The translations under genes and the position numbers were made by a program. The notes under the pieces are model-generated. The model was given only the letters and a program-made list of their open reading frames with translations, did not search any database and was not told the origin of the DNA. This document shows positions 6,762 to 14,164 of a stretch of 14,997 nucleotides of DNA, piece after piece. Within the stretch, counting starts at the first letter, position 1; each line of letters begins with the position of its first letter. The stretch is from Candidatus Segetimicrobium genomatis. Lineage in GTDB: Bacteria > Sysuimicrobiota > Sysuimicrobiia > Sysuimicrobiales > Segetimicrobiaceae. Where the stretch lies: NCBI GenBank assembly GCA_005883865.1, contig VBAO01000075.1:1-14997 (forward strand), written 5' to 3'.

Positions 6762-7976
6762 GTGGAAGTCGGTCGGGCAGATCCCCGGAGGCGGGGCCGA
6801 TCCGCCAGCCCCCTCGTCCAGCTTGCCGGCCGCGTGCGCACCGTCGAGGTGGGCCGGGCGGGGACGCTCATGGACATGCTCCGGCAGCGGACCGACGGCA
6901 TCGGTCTCGGCCGGGGCGATCCGGACCTTCCCACGCCGGACCACATCGTGGCGGCCGGACAGGACGCGCTGGCCAGGGGCCTGACACGGTACACCCCGCT
7001 CCCCGGCCTGCCCGAGCTGCGCCAGGCCGTGGCCGACAAGCTCCGCCGGGACAACGGGATCGAGGCTGACCCGGACACCGAGGTCGTGATCACCACCGGG
7101 ACGCAGGAGGCGGTGTTCGTGGCGCTCTGCGCGCTCCTGGACACGGGAGACGAGATCCTCCTCGCCGATCCCTACTACAACTCGTACGCCACGATGCTCC
7201 ATTATCTGGGCGCGGCCCTGGTGGCGGTCCCCACGTCGGCCGCGGACGGCTTTCAGATCGACCCGGACGAGTTCGAGCGGCGCATCACCCCGCGGACGAA
7301 GGCGATCGCGCTCCTCACCCCCAACAACCCGACCGGCGCCGTGTACCCGCGGGATCGGCTCCAGGGCATCGCCCGGGTGGCCGAGCGTCATGGATTGTAC
7401 GTCATCTCCGACGAGCTCTACGAGACGGTGGTGTTCGAGGGGCGGCCGTTCAGCATCGCCTCGATGCCGGGCATGCGCGATCGCACGATCACGATCAACG
7501 GATTCTCCAAGGCGTACTCGATGACCGGGTGGCGGGTGGGGTATCTCGCCGGGCCTCGGGCGGCCGTTGACGCGCTCGTCACCCTGCGGCACACGCTCAC
7601 GATCTGCGCCCCCACCATGTCCCAGCACGCGGCCGTCGCCGCGCTGCGCGGCCCGCAGGCCTGCCTGGGGGAGCGGTTGGCGATCTACAGGGCCCGGCGG
7701 GACTTCACGCTGGCCCGGCTCGCCGAGGCGGGAATCCCCTGCGTGCCCCCACAGGGCACGTTCTATGTGTTCGTGGACATTCGTCCCTCGGGGCTTTCAT
7801 CCGAGGAGTTCGCCTTCACCCTGATGGAGCGGGAAGGGGTGTTCGTCTATCCCGGCGGGTACTTCGGCCGGCGGGGAGAGGGATTCGAGCGGATCTCGCT
7901 GGTGGTCCGGGAGCCGGAGCTCGGCGAGGCGATCGAGCGGATGGCGCGCGTCATGCGGCGGCCCCGGCGGGCCTGA
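6762..7976 (+). CDS. Class I/II pyridoxal-phosphate aminotransferase
   Basis: A 404-residue fold-type I PLP aminotransferase moving an amino group between an amino acid and a 2-oxo acid. GLGRGDPDLPTPDHI is the N-terminal substrate arm. ITTGTQEAV contacts the PLP phosphate and PYYNSY holds the ring-stacking tyrosine. TPNNPTG has Asn189, YVISDELYE has Asp217, which pairs with the pyridine nitrogen, and INGFSKAYSMTGWRVGY carries the Schiff-base Lys250 and Arg258. FERISLVV near the C-terminus is expected to supply the carboxylate-binding arginine. The family includes aspartate, aromatic and alanine aminotransferases; the motifs do not fix the donor. About 30 residues before the usual start are Arg-rich, and a later start is possible, but the GGAGG placed before GTG at 6762 supports the longer form. 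The stop overlaps the next gene by one base (TGATG), implying coupled translation. Confidence 0.92.
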   Translation: MEVGRADPRRRGRSASPLVQLAGRVRTVEVGRAGTLMDMLRQRTDGIGLGRGDPDLPTPDHIVAAGQDALARGLTRYTPLPGLPELRQAVADKLRRDNGIEADPDTEVVITTGTQEAVFVALCALLDTGDEILLADPYYNSYATMLHYLGAALVAVPTSAADGFQIDPDEFERRITPRTKAIALLTPNNPTGAVYPRDRLQGIARVAERHGLYVISDELYETVVFEGRPFSIASMPGMRDRTITINGFSKAYSMTGWRVGYLAGPRAAVDALVTLRHTLTICAPTMSQHAAVAALRGPQACLGERLAIYRARRDFTLARLAEAGIPCVPPQGTFYVFVDIRPSGLSSEEFAFTLMEREGVFVYPGGYFGRRGEGFERISLVVREPELGEAIERMARVMRRPRRA

Positions 7977-8980
7977 TGCAGCTGGCGCGCCTCCCCCGCG
8001 TCCGCCTCGCGCCTCTCCCGACCCCGCTGGAGGAGGCCCCCAGGCTCCGGCACGCCCTCGGGGGGGGCCGCGGAGGTCCGCGGGTGCTGGTCAAGCGGGA
8101 CGATCTCACCGGCCTCGGGATGGGTGGGAACAAGGTCCGCAAGCTCGAGTTCCATCTCGGCGACGCCCTCGCGCAAGGGTGTGACGTGCTCGTCACGACC
8201 GGCGCCATCCAATCGAACCACTGCCGCGTCACGGCCGCCGCGGCCTGCCGGGCCGGGCTCGAGGCCGTGCTGATCCTCCGGCCCGGAGAGCCTCAGGACG
8301 TGCAGGGCAACTTACTCCTGGACCGTGTGTTCGGGGCAAGGATCCGGATCGCACCGGGCCCCACTTCCGCCTCCGTCGAGGCGGCCGTGGCCGAGGAGAT
8401 GGACGCGCTCCGGCGCGAAGGCCGCCGCCCCTATCTGGTCCCGAAAGGCGCCTCGACCGCCCTGGGTGCGGCGGCCTACGTGGAGGCCTACATGGAGATG
8501 CTCGGCCAGACGACGACCATGGGCGCCGTCGTCGATGCGATCGTCTTCTGCACGGGCTCGGGCGGCACGCACGCCGGGCTCCTGGCCGGCGCGGTGCTGT
8601 GCCAGAGCGGCGTCGAGGTCGTGGGGATCAGCGACGGCGCCTCTCGGGCAGAGCTGGCCCCGATCGTGACGTCGCTCATCAACGACGTGGCCGAAACGCT
8701 CGACGTGGCGATCCGGGTGGCGCCGGAGGCGGTCATCGTGCTCGAAGACTACGGCGGCACCTACGGCGTGCCCACGCCCGAGTGTCTCGACGCGATCCGG
8801 CTTGCCGCCCGGACCGAGGGTCTGCTTCTGGACCCGGTCTACACGGGCAAGGCGATGGCGGGCCTCGCCGACCTGGTCCGGCGCGGCCGGTGGCGGGAGG
8901 ACCAGACGGTCGTCTTCTGGCACACGGGCGGCCAGCCGGCGCTGTTTGCCCATGCCCGCGCCCTCGAGGGACCCGAATGA
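7976..8980 (+). CDS. ACC deaminase/D-cysteine desulfhydrase-family PLP enzyme (copy 1)
   Basis: A 334-residue fold-type II PLP enzyme of the D-cysteine desulfhydrase, 1-aminocyclopropane-1-carboxylate deaminase and L-cysteate sulfo-lyase group, which eliminate a beta-substituent or open a ring and release ammonia. VKRDDLTGLGMGGNKVRKLEF contains the Schiff-base Lys53, and TTGAIQSNHCR is the substrate-carboxylate loop. CTGSGGTHAGL binds the PLP phosphate. YGGTYGVPTPE and LDPVYTGKAM supply tyrosines equivalent to the two catalytic tyrosines of ACC deaminase and desulfhydrase. All family residues are intact, so activity is expected. Cysteine, cysteate, ACC or another beta-substituted amino acid cannot be separated by eye. 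ATG at 7976 shares a base with the aminotransferase stop, and the gene's own stop overlaps the next start by 4 bases. A diverged paralogue sits at 10351-11445. Confidence 0.88.
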   Translation: MQLARLPRVRLAPLPTPLEEAPRLRHALGGGRGGPRVLVKRDDLTGLGMGGNKVRKLEFHLGDALAQGCDVLVTTGAIQSNHCRVTAAAACRAGLEAVLILRPGEPQDVQGNLLLDRVFGARIRIAPGPTSASVEAAVAEEMDALRREGRRPYLVPKGASTALGAAAYVEAYMEMLGQTTTMGAVVDAIVFCTGSGGTHAGLLAGAVLCQSGVEVVGISDGASRAELAPIVTSLINDVAETLDVAIRVAPEAVIVLEDYGGTYGVPTPECLDAIRLAARTEGLLLDPVYTGKAMAGLADLVRRGRWREDQTVVFWHTGGQPALFAHARALEGPE

Positions 8981-9954
8981 ACTTTGCGTTGATGGCGCCG
9001 GGGGCGGTGAAGGTGGTGCGCACGTGCGCCGCCGTGCGCCCGGGCGAGCAGGTCGTGATCCTCACCGACGTCGCCGTGCCCCACCGGGTCGCGGAGGCGC
9101 TGGCGTTTGCCGTGGCCGCCGAGGGCGGCTCGGCCGTGACGGTCACGATGCCGCGCCCCCGCCGGCCGGGCGAGGAGCCGCCTCCGCCGGTCGCGGAGGC
9201 GATGAAGCGGGCGCACGTGATCCTGGCGCCGACCAGCCTGAGCGTGTTCCATACGGCGGCGGCGCGCGACGCCGTCGCCGCGGGCGCGCGGATGCTGGCG
9301 ATCAGCGAATGCCGGGAGGAAACCCTGATCCGGGGGGGCATCGACGCGGATTTCGCCGCCCGCGCCCCGGTCGCGGAGGCGCTGGCCCGCCGGCTCTGCG
9401 GCGACCGGCTCGAGCTGCGCGCGCGCGGCGGGACGGACCTGGCGATGCGGCTCGGGGGCCGCGCCGCCGTGGCCAACACGGGACTCGCGACCCGGCCGGG
9501 GACGCGCGCCGGGATCCCCACCATCGAAGCCTACGTCGCCCCGCTGGAAGGGACGGCGGAAGGGGTCGCCGTCGTGGACGCCAGCGTGGCGGTGCTCGGC
9601 CTCGTGGCCGCGCCGATCGCCATCCGGTTCGCGAGCGGGCGGGCGGAGACGTTCGAGGGTGGCGCCCAGGCCCGCGCGCTCCAGGATCTCGTCCGCGCCG
9701 CGGGCCACCCCAATGCGTTCATGCTGAGCGAGGTGGGGATCGGCCTCAATCCCCAGGCGCGTGTCGTTGGGCGCATCATCGAGGACGAAGGGACCTACGG
9801 GACGTGCCACATCGCCCTTGGCAGCAACACTCACTTCGGCGGCCGGCTCGACGCGCCGCTCCATCTCGACATGGTGATGTGGGAGCCGGACGTCATCGTG
9901 GACGGGCGCCCGCTCGTGCGGGGCGGCCGGCTGGTCGAGGAGGCGAGCTCATGA
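8977..9954 (+). CDS. M29 (AmpS)-like metallopeptidase / NicX-related protein, short form
   Basis: A 325-residue protein of the thermophilic aminopeptidase (AmpS, M29) superfamily, which also contains 2,5-dihydroxypyridine dioxygenase NicX. All the M29 metal and catalytic positions can be matched: Glu184 in IPTIEAYVAPLEG, Glu252 in SEVGIGLNP, Glu271 and His278 in EDEGTYGTCHIALGSN, and His296 and Asp298 in PLHLDMVM. This full set fits a dinuclear hydrolase better than a mononuclear iron dioxygenase, which uses only the His, His and Asp subset. M29 aminopeptidases are about 400 residues, so this is a shortened form with a reduced N-terminal domain. Many such short proteins are annotated leucyl aminopeptidase without experiment. 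It overlaps both neighbours by 4 bases (ATGA). Within the operon it could hydrolyse an imported peptide-like substrate. Confidence is good for the superfamily, low for the reaction. Confidence 0.8.
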   Translation: MNFALMAPGAVKVVRTCAAVRPGEQVVILTDVAVPHRVAEALAFAVAAEGGSAVTVTMPRPRRPGEEPPPPVAEAMKRAHVILAPTSLSVFHTAAARDAVAAGARMLAISECREETLIRGGIDADFAARAPVAEALARRLCGDRLELRARGGTDLAMRLGGRAAVANTGLATRPGTRAGIPTIEAYVAPLEGTAEGVAVVDASVAVLGLVAAPIAIRFASGRAETFEGGAQARALQDLVRAAGHPNAFMLSEVGIGLNPQARVVGRIIEDEGTYGTCHIALGSNTHFGGRLDAPLHLDMVMWEPDVIVDGRPLVRGGRLVEEASS

Positions 9955-10358
9955 GGCGCGTGGTCGACACCGCGGACGCCTACCGGTCGAAGTCCCCGCT
10001 CGTTCAGGCGGTCGTCGAACGCGGCTTCGTGTTCGTGTCGGGAATGCCGCCGGTCGACGCGCGGGGGCAGACCGTGGGGGAGGATGTCGCGACGCAGACG
10101 CACCAGGTCATGCGAAATTTGAAAACCATTCTCGAGGCGGCGGGCGCATCCATGGACCGAGTCGTCCGCACGACGGTCTTCTACACGCATCGGGAAGATT
10201 ACGCGGCGCTCGACGCGGTGTATCGTCAGTACTTCACGGGGACGTGGCCGTCGCGGTCCGCCGTCATCGCCGCGGGGCTGGTTCGACCGGAGTGGCGCAT
10301 CGAGATCGACGCGATCGCGATGATTCCCCCCGACGACGGGGGCGGCCGCGATGCGTGA
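9951..10358 (+). CDS. RidA/YjgF/YER057c-family protein (enamine/imine deaminase)
   Basis: A 135-residue Rid-family protein, a trimeric cytoplasmic enzyme that hydrolyses reactive enamines and imines, such as 2-aminoacrylate, released by PLP enzymes. VERGFVFVSGMPPVD is the usual second-strand segment. Downstream, MRNLKTILEAAGASMDRVVR and the strand TVFYTHREDYAALDAVY follow the family order. The active-site Arg is Arg102 in WPSRSAV (family PARxxV), and Glu118 in WRIEIDAIA matches the water-activating Glu, so deaminase activity is plausible. The start ATG at 9951 overlaps the M29-like stop by 4 bases, and the stop lies 8 bases inside the next gene. Its place directly before a second PLP lyase-family gene fits scavenging of the enamines those enzymes release. 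The Rid subgroup is not determined. Confidence 0.88.
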   Translation: MRRVVDTADAYRSKSPLVQAVVERGFVFVSGMPPVDARGQTVGEDVATQTHQVMRNLKTILEAAGASMDRVVRTTVFYTHREDYAALDAVYRQYFTGTWPSRSAVIAAGLVRPEWRIEIDAIAMIPPDDGGGRDA

Positions 10359-11445
10359 CCTCCTCGCGGCGCGCCTGGCGCGGCGCCCCCATGCTCCCGT
10401 CGGCATCTTTCCGACGCCGATGCAGCGCATGGCGCGGCTCTCGCAGCGGCTCGGGCGGCCTGTCTTCTTCAAGCGCGAGGATCTTGCGGGCATCGCCATC
10501 GCCGGGAGCAAGATCCGCATCCTTCAGCATACGGCCGGGGACGCGCTCGACCGGGGCGCCGACCTCTTCGTCGCGGGCGGCTATGTGCAGTCGAACCACC
10601 CGGCCCAGGTGGCGGCGGTCGGGTGCGCCCTCGGGGTTCCCACCGAGTTGGTGCTCGACACGACCAAAGGCTACGAGATGCAGGGCAACCTCCTGCTGGA
10701 GTCGCTGATGGGCGTGAAGGTGCACGTCGTGAGGGAAGGGAGCTACGAGGCCATCCGCGAGGCCTGCCAGCGGCTCGTCGGCCGCCTCGGCCGGCGCGGA
10801 AGACGGGCGCGGCTGCTGACGCTGACGCCCGAGATTCACGCCCTGAGCGCCCTGGCCTACGCCGAAGGATTCCTCGAGCTTGCCGCGCAGCTCGAGGCGG
10901 CGGGGATCCGCGATGCGGACATCTTCGTGGGGTCCGGCGGCCCCACGTACGCCGGCCTCCTGCTGGGGGCGCGCGCCTACGGTGGGCGATTGCGGGTCCA
11001 CGGCGCTGCGCCGCACGGCCTGGGCGCGGGGGCCCGCGAGCGGGTGCTCGCGGCGGTGCGGGCGGCGCTCGCCCTCCTGGACCTCGAGCTCCCCGTGGAC
11101 CCGGACGACGTCTCGCTGTTGGGGCGCGGCGAGGGAGTGTACGGCTTCACCTACCCCGCGGCGATCAGGGCGATCCGGAAGGTCGCCGCGGCCGAGGGAG
11201 TGTTTCTCGACCCGGTCTACACGGGGAACGCGATGGCCGAGATGCTGCGCTGGACCGAGACGCACCGGGGGGACACCCCCCTGGTGTTCCTCCACACCGG
11301 AGGCGTGACGGCGCTCTTCGCGTATGATCGCGAGGTCATCGGTCCCCGGCGCCCGCGAGGGGTCCCCGCGCGCCGGATCTCACGCATCGGGGGTAGGGAT
11401 TCGCACCACCCGGCGGCCGCGCGCCCGGGAGTCGCCGGCAGCTGA
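10351..11445 (+). CDS. Divergent D-cysteine desulfhydrase/ACC deaminase-family PLP enzyme (copy 2)
   Basis: A 364-residue paralogue of the gene at 7976-8980. The fold signatures are present: FFKREDLAGIAIAGSKIRI with the probable Schiff-base Lys54, GGYVQSNHPAQV, VGSGGPTYAGL for phosphate binding, and EGVFLDPVYTGNAM with the conserved tyrosine. Several motif residues differ from active members: GGNKxRK is AGSKIRI, YGGTYGVP is GEGVYGFT, and VYTGK is VYTGN. The C-terminus extends about 35 residues, Arg/Pro-rich, past the point where copy 1 ends. The intact Lys and SNH loop suggest PLP is still bound but a different substrate is used. It overlaps the RidA gene by 8 bases and is followed by 46 bases and the transporter genes, making it the last enzyme gene in the run. 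D-cysteine desulfhydrase activity should not be assumed. Confidence 0.83.
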   Translation: MRDLLAARLARRPHAPVGIFPTPMQRMARLSQRLGRPVFFKREDLAGIAIAGSKIRILQHTAGDALDRGADLFVAGGYVQSNHPAQVAAVGCALGVPTELVLDTTKGYEMQGNLLLESLMGVKVHVVREGSYEAIREACQRLVGRLGRRGRRARLLTLTPEIHALSALAYAEGFLELAAQLEAAGIRDADIFVGSGGPTYAGLLLGARAYGGRLRVHGAAPHGLGAGARERVLAAVRAALALLDLELPVDPDDVSLLGRGEGVYGFTYPAAIRAIRKVAAAEGVFLDPVYTGNAMAEMLRWTETHRGDTPLVFLHTGGVTALFAYDREVIGPRRPRGVPARRISRIGGRDSHHPAAARPGVAGS

Positions 11446-11452
11446 CGCCACA

Positions 11453-11473
11453 GGCCGGCGGTCGCCGCCGGCC
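11453..11473 (+). promoter_or_regulatory. GC-only hairpin between the enzyme genes and the binding-protein gene
   Basis: A perfect 9-base-pair inverted repeat, GGCCGGCGG and CCGCCGGCC, with a TCG loop. It lies 7 bases after the last enzyme gene's stop. There is no T-run after it and the ribosome binding site follows 2 bases later, so it is not a typical intrinsic terminator. It may mark an mRNA processing or stability point, or shield the ribosome binding site. Confidence 0.5.
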
Positions 11474-11475
11474 GG

Positions 11476-11487
11476 AAGGAGGGGGAG
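11476..11487 (+). promoter_or_regulatory. Ribosome binding site for the peptide-binding protein
   Basis: AAGGAGGGGGAG precedes ATG at 11492, with AGGAGG ending 9 bases upstream. It is one of the strongest purine-rich sites in the window, fitting a highly translated binding protein, and it fixes the start after the long open frame that extends back into the previous gene. Confidence 0.7.
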
Positions 11488-11491
11488 ACGG

Positions 11492-13132
11492 ATGGACGAG
11501 AGGGTGGGGGCACTGGTCATGGACTTCAAGGCGGGCCGCTATACGCGCCGGCAGTTCATACGGAAGGCGCTGGGGTTCGGCGTCGGCGCTGCGGCGCTTC
11601 CGGCCCTGTTCGAGATGGCGGGGGAGCGGCCGGGGGCATCGACGTGGCCAGCGGCGGAAGCAGCCGCAGCGCAGCGGACGCTCGTGGCCGGGATCCCCGA
11701 AGGGATCTCCAATCCGGATCCGGTGATCCTCGGGGCCGCGGGATACGGCGACATCAAGGTCGTCCACAACAACATCAACGAAGGGATCGTCCGCTTCAAG
11801 ACCGGGACCGTCTCGCTTGAACCCAGCCTGGCCACATCGTGGGACATCTCCCCGGATGGGCTCAGCTACACGTTTCACCTCCGGCCGGCGGCATTCCACG
11901 ACGGCACGCCGGTCACCGCACAGGCGGTCAAGTTGAACTACGAGCGCCAGATCGACGACAAGAACCCGTACCACTTCCAGGGGATCACCTACACCGAGAT
12001 CGTCTTCAGCAACGTGAGCAAGATCGACGCGCTGGATGCGACCACGCTCCGCATCACGCAGACCCGCCCCGCGGTGACGCTCCTCCCCAACCTCGCGCTG
12101 TTCGCGGAGGGGATCGTGAGCCCCACGGCACTCGAGAAGTACGGCAAGGACTATGCGATGCACCCCACGGGGAGCGGGCCGTACAAGTTTGAGCGCTGGA
12201 CGAAGGGCGTCGAGTTCGTCGTGACGGCGAACGACAAGTATTGGGGAGGCCGCCCCTCGGTCGACCGCGTCATTTGGAAGACGGTCGCCGACAACACCGT
12301 GCGGCTGGAACAGCTCCGGACGGGGGAACTGGACCTGACGACGCTGCTGGACTTCAAGGATGTTCCCGCGGTCCGGGGGGACAAGCGGTTCAAGGTCGTC
12401 AGCGGGACGTTTCTCGCGACCCAGTATCTCCTCCTCAACCAGCACAAGCCGCCGCTTGACAAGAAGGAGGTCCGGCAGGCGATTCAGTTCGCCGTCAACA
12501 AGGCGAACATCCAGAAAGTGACCTTCTACGGCAGCTACACGGTCGGCGCCGGCCCGGTGCCGCCGGGGCTCCTCGGGTACGACAAGAGCCTCGAAGACGT
12601 CTACCCGCATACCCCGGCGAAGGCGAAGGCCCTGCTTCAGCAGGCGGGCGCCGGCGATGTCGCCATCACCCTGCTGCACAAGACGGAGGGGGTCTGGCCC
12701 GAGGAGGCCCAACTCATCCAGGCCGACCTCCAGGCGATCGGGCTCAAGGTGTCGCTCCAGGGGTTGGAGGAGGCGGCGTTCTACTCCAAGATCAACGCGA
12801 GCGAGCACCAGATCGCCCTCAACGACTGGGTGATGGACACCGGGGACCCCGACAACATCATGTATTCGGTGTTTAGCACGAAGCGGGCTCGCCAGCGCAT
12901 GGGGTACGAGAACCCCGAGGTTGACAAGCTGAACACGGACGCCCAGGTCGAGCGGAACCCCGACAAGCGGCGAGACCTCTACCTCAAGGCCTCGCGGATG
13001 ATTCTTGCGGACGCGCCGTTTGTGACGCTCGGCTACCCACAGCGGGCGATGGGGGCCAAGGCGGGCGTCGACGGCCTCCTCGTGGGCCCGCTCGGCGATG
13101 TCGTGATCCGGGGTGTGAAGATCGGCTCATAG
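11492..13132 (+). CDS. ABC transporter substrate-binding protein, family 5 (DppA/OppA type), Tat-type signal
   Basis: A 546-residue extracytoplasmic solute-binding protein of the peptide/nickel/opine family 5. The N-terminus has a twin-arginine-like motif, YTRRQFIRKALGFG, with Arg19-Arg20, then an Ala/Gly-rich hydrophobic core and an AEAAAAQ region around residues 50-57 that may be the cleavage site. No lipobox cysteine is present, so it is not an obvious lipoprotein. LEPSLATSWDISPDGLSYTF and FHDGTPVTAQAVKLNYER are the family signature, VRQAIQFAVNKANI lies in the second lobe, and WVMDTGDPDNIMYSVF is typical of DppA-like members. Length is normal. It lies between two hairpins, 46 bases after the last enzyme gene and 75 before the first permease. 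The ligand is unknown: peptides are the commonest, but family 5 also binds opines, oligosaccharides and glutathione. Confidence 0.92.
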   Translation: MDERVGALVMDFKAGRYTRRQFIRKALGFGVGAAALPALFEMAGERPGASTWPAAEAAAAQRTLVAGIPEGISNPDPVILGAAGYGDIKVVHNNINEGIVRFKTGTVSLEPSLATSWDISPDGLSYTFHLRPAAFHDGTPVTAQAVKLNYERQIDDKNPYHFQGITYTEIVFSNVSKIDALDATTLRITQTRPAVTLLPNLALFAEGIVSPTALEKYGKDYAMHPTGSGPYKFERWTKGVEFVVTANDKYWGGRPSVDRVIWKTVADNTVRLEQLRTGELDLTTLLDFKDVPAVRGDKRFKVVSGTFLATQYLLLNQHKPPLDKKEVRQAIQFAVNKANIQKVTFYGSYTVGAGPVPPGLLGYDKSLEDVYPHTPAKAKALLQQAGAGDVAITLLHKTEGVWPEEAQLIQADLQAIGLKVSLQGLEEAAFYSKINASEHQIALNDWVMDTGDPDNIMYSVFSTKRARQRMGYENPEVDKLNTDAQVERNPDKRRDLYLKASRMILADAPFVTLGYPQRAMGAKAGVDGLLVGPLGDVVIRGVKIGS

Positions 13133-13138
13133 GCCCCG

Positions 13139-13167
13139 CCGGGGCACCCGGGCCTCGGGTGCCCCGG
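13139..13167 (+). promoter_or_regulatory. Strong hairpin between the binding-protein and permease genes
   Basis: A perfect 12-base-pair stem pairs 13139-13150 (CCGGGGCACCCG) with 13156-13167 (CGGGTGCCCCGG), with the five-base loop GGCCT. It begins 6 bases after the binding-protein stop and lacks a following T-run. In ABC operons, hairpins at this place often protect the upstream binding-protein mRNA from 3' decay and reduce permease expression. That role is inferred from position. Confidence 0.65.
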
Positions 13168-13207
13168 GCGGCGAGGGCCGCGTCTCCGCGGGAGGATGTG
13201 ACCGGCG

Positions 13208-14164
13208 GTGGTCCGGTACCTGGCGCGCCGGGTCTTGATCTTTGTGCCGAGCCTCATGCTGGTCTCGATCCTGACGTTCGTGATGGTACGGACGGCCGGG
13301 GGGGATCCGGCATCGCTCAAGCTGGGCCTCCATGCCTCTCCCGAATCGCTGGCTCGGTTGCGCCGGGAGATGGGGCTCACCGATCCGTGGCCGGTGCAAT
13401 ACGGGCACTGGTTCGCGGACGCGGTGCGCGGCGACCTGGGGCGATCCTACCTGACGGGATCGCGCGTCACCTATGAGATCCTGAATCGCTTTCCGGCCAC
13501 CCTCGAACTCGCCCTGGCCTCCATGCTGATCGCCGTGCCCCTCGGGATCGCGGTGGGGACGGTGTCGGCGGTCCGGCCCCGCACCCTCGTGGACCACCTC
13601 AGCATGCTGGGGGGGCTGTTCGGGATCTCCATTCCCACGTTCTGGCTCGGGGTCATGCTGATCATCGTGTTCGCGGTGTGGCTGGGGGTGGTCCCGGTGG
13701 CCGGAAGCAACGACGTCCACATGGGCGTCTACCCGATCACCGGGTGGGACGCGCTCAGGCACCTCATCCTCCCCGCCGCGACCCTGGCCGGCTGGCCCAT
13801 GGCCATCCTGGCCCGGCACATGCGGAGCAGCCTGCTGGAGGTCCTGCATCAAGACTACGCCCGCACGGCGCGCGCCAAGGGCCTCCGATTCCTCCGCCTG
13901 GTGTGGCGGCACGCGTTCCCGAACGCCCTCATCCCGGTCGTGACGGTGATCGCGCTGGAGACCGGGTATCTGCTCGGCGGCGCGGTGATCACGGAGACGG
14001 TGTTCGCCTGGCCCGGCATCGGCAACCTCACCATCCAAGCGCTCGCCGCGAGGGACTATATGCTGGTGCAGGGCACCGTCCTGTTGTTCGCCGTCGTGTT
14101 CGCCGTCCTGAACATCATCGCCGACGTGACGAATGCTCTCCTCGACCCACGGATTCGGTACTGA
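13208..14164 (+). CDS. ABC transporter permease, DppB/OppB type
   Basis: A 318-residue inner-membrane permease of the peptide/nickel uptake family. The N-terminal signature MVRYLARRVLIFVPSLMLVS is the first transmembrane helix, followed by the periplasmic segment with REMGLTDPWPVQYGHWF and GDLGRSY, both hallmarks of DppB. Five more hydrophobic helices follow. The cytoplasmic EAA loop that docks the ATPase reads HQDYARTARAKGLRFLRLVW and continues into HAFPNALIP. It ends with the typical LLDPRIRY. The start is GTG at 13208: an in-frame TGA lies 9 bases upstream and GGAGG ends 12 bases upstream, somewhat far. It forms the transmembrane channel together with the following DppC-type protein. The ATP-binding subunits are not in the window and presumably follow. 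Confidence 0.93.
   Translation: MVRYLARRVLIFVPSLMLVSILTFVMVRTAGGDPASLKLGLHASPESLARLRREMGLTDPWPVQYGHWFADAVRGDLGRSYLTGSRVTYEILNRFPATLELALASMLIAVPLGIAVGTVSAVRPRTLVDHLSMLGGLFGISIPTFWLGVMLIIVFAVWLGVVPVAGSNDVHMGVYPITGWDALRHLILPAATLAGWPMAILARHMRSSLLEVLHQDYARTARAKGLRFLRLVWRHAFPNALIPVVTVIALETGYLLGGAVITETVFAWPGIGNLTIQALAARDYMLVQGTVLLFAVVFAVLNIIADVTNALLDPRIRY

Noticed and set aside
6240..7628. A 462-codon minus-strand frame opposite the lyase and aminotransferase genes
   Set aside because: Composition is biased and no motif is visible; the plus-strand genes have all expected active-site motifs and ribosome binding sites.
11453..11473. Intrinsic transcription terminator after the last enzyme gene
   Set aside because: The stem is good but it is followed by a purine-rich ribosome binding site, not a T-run, and the next gene begins 18 bases later.
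13139..13167. Intrinsic transcription terminator after the binding-protein gene
   Set aside because: There is no T-run after the stem, and the permease genes that depend on the same operon follow directly.
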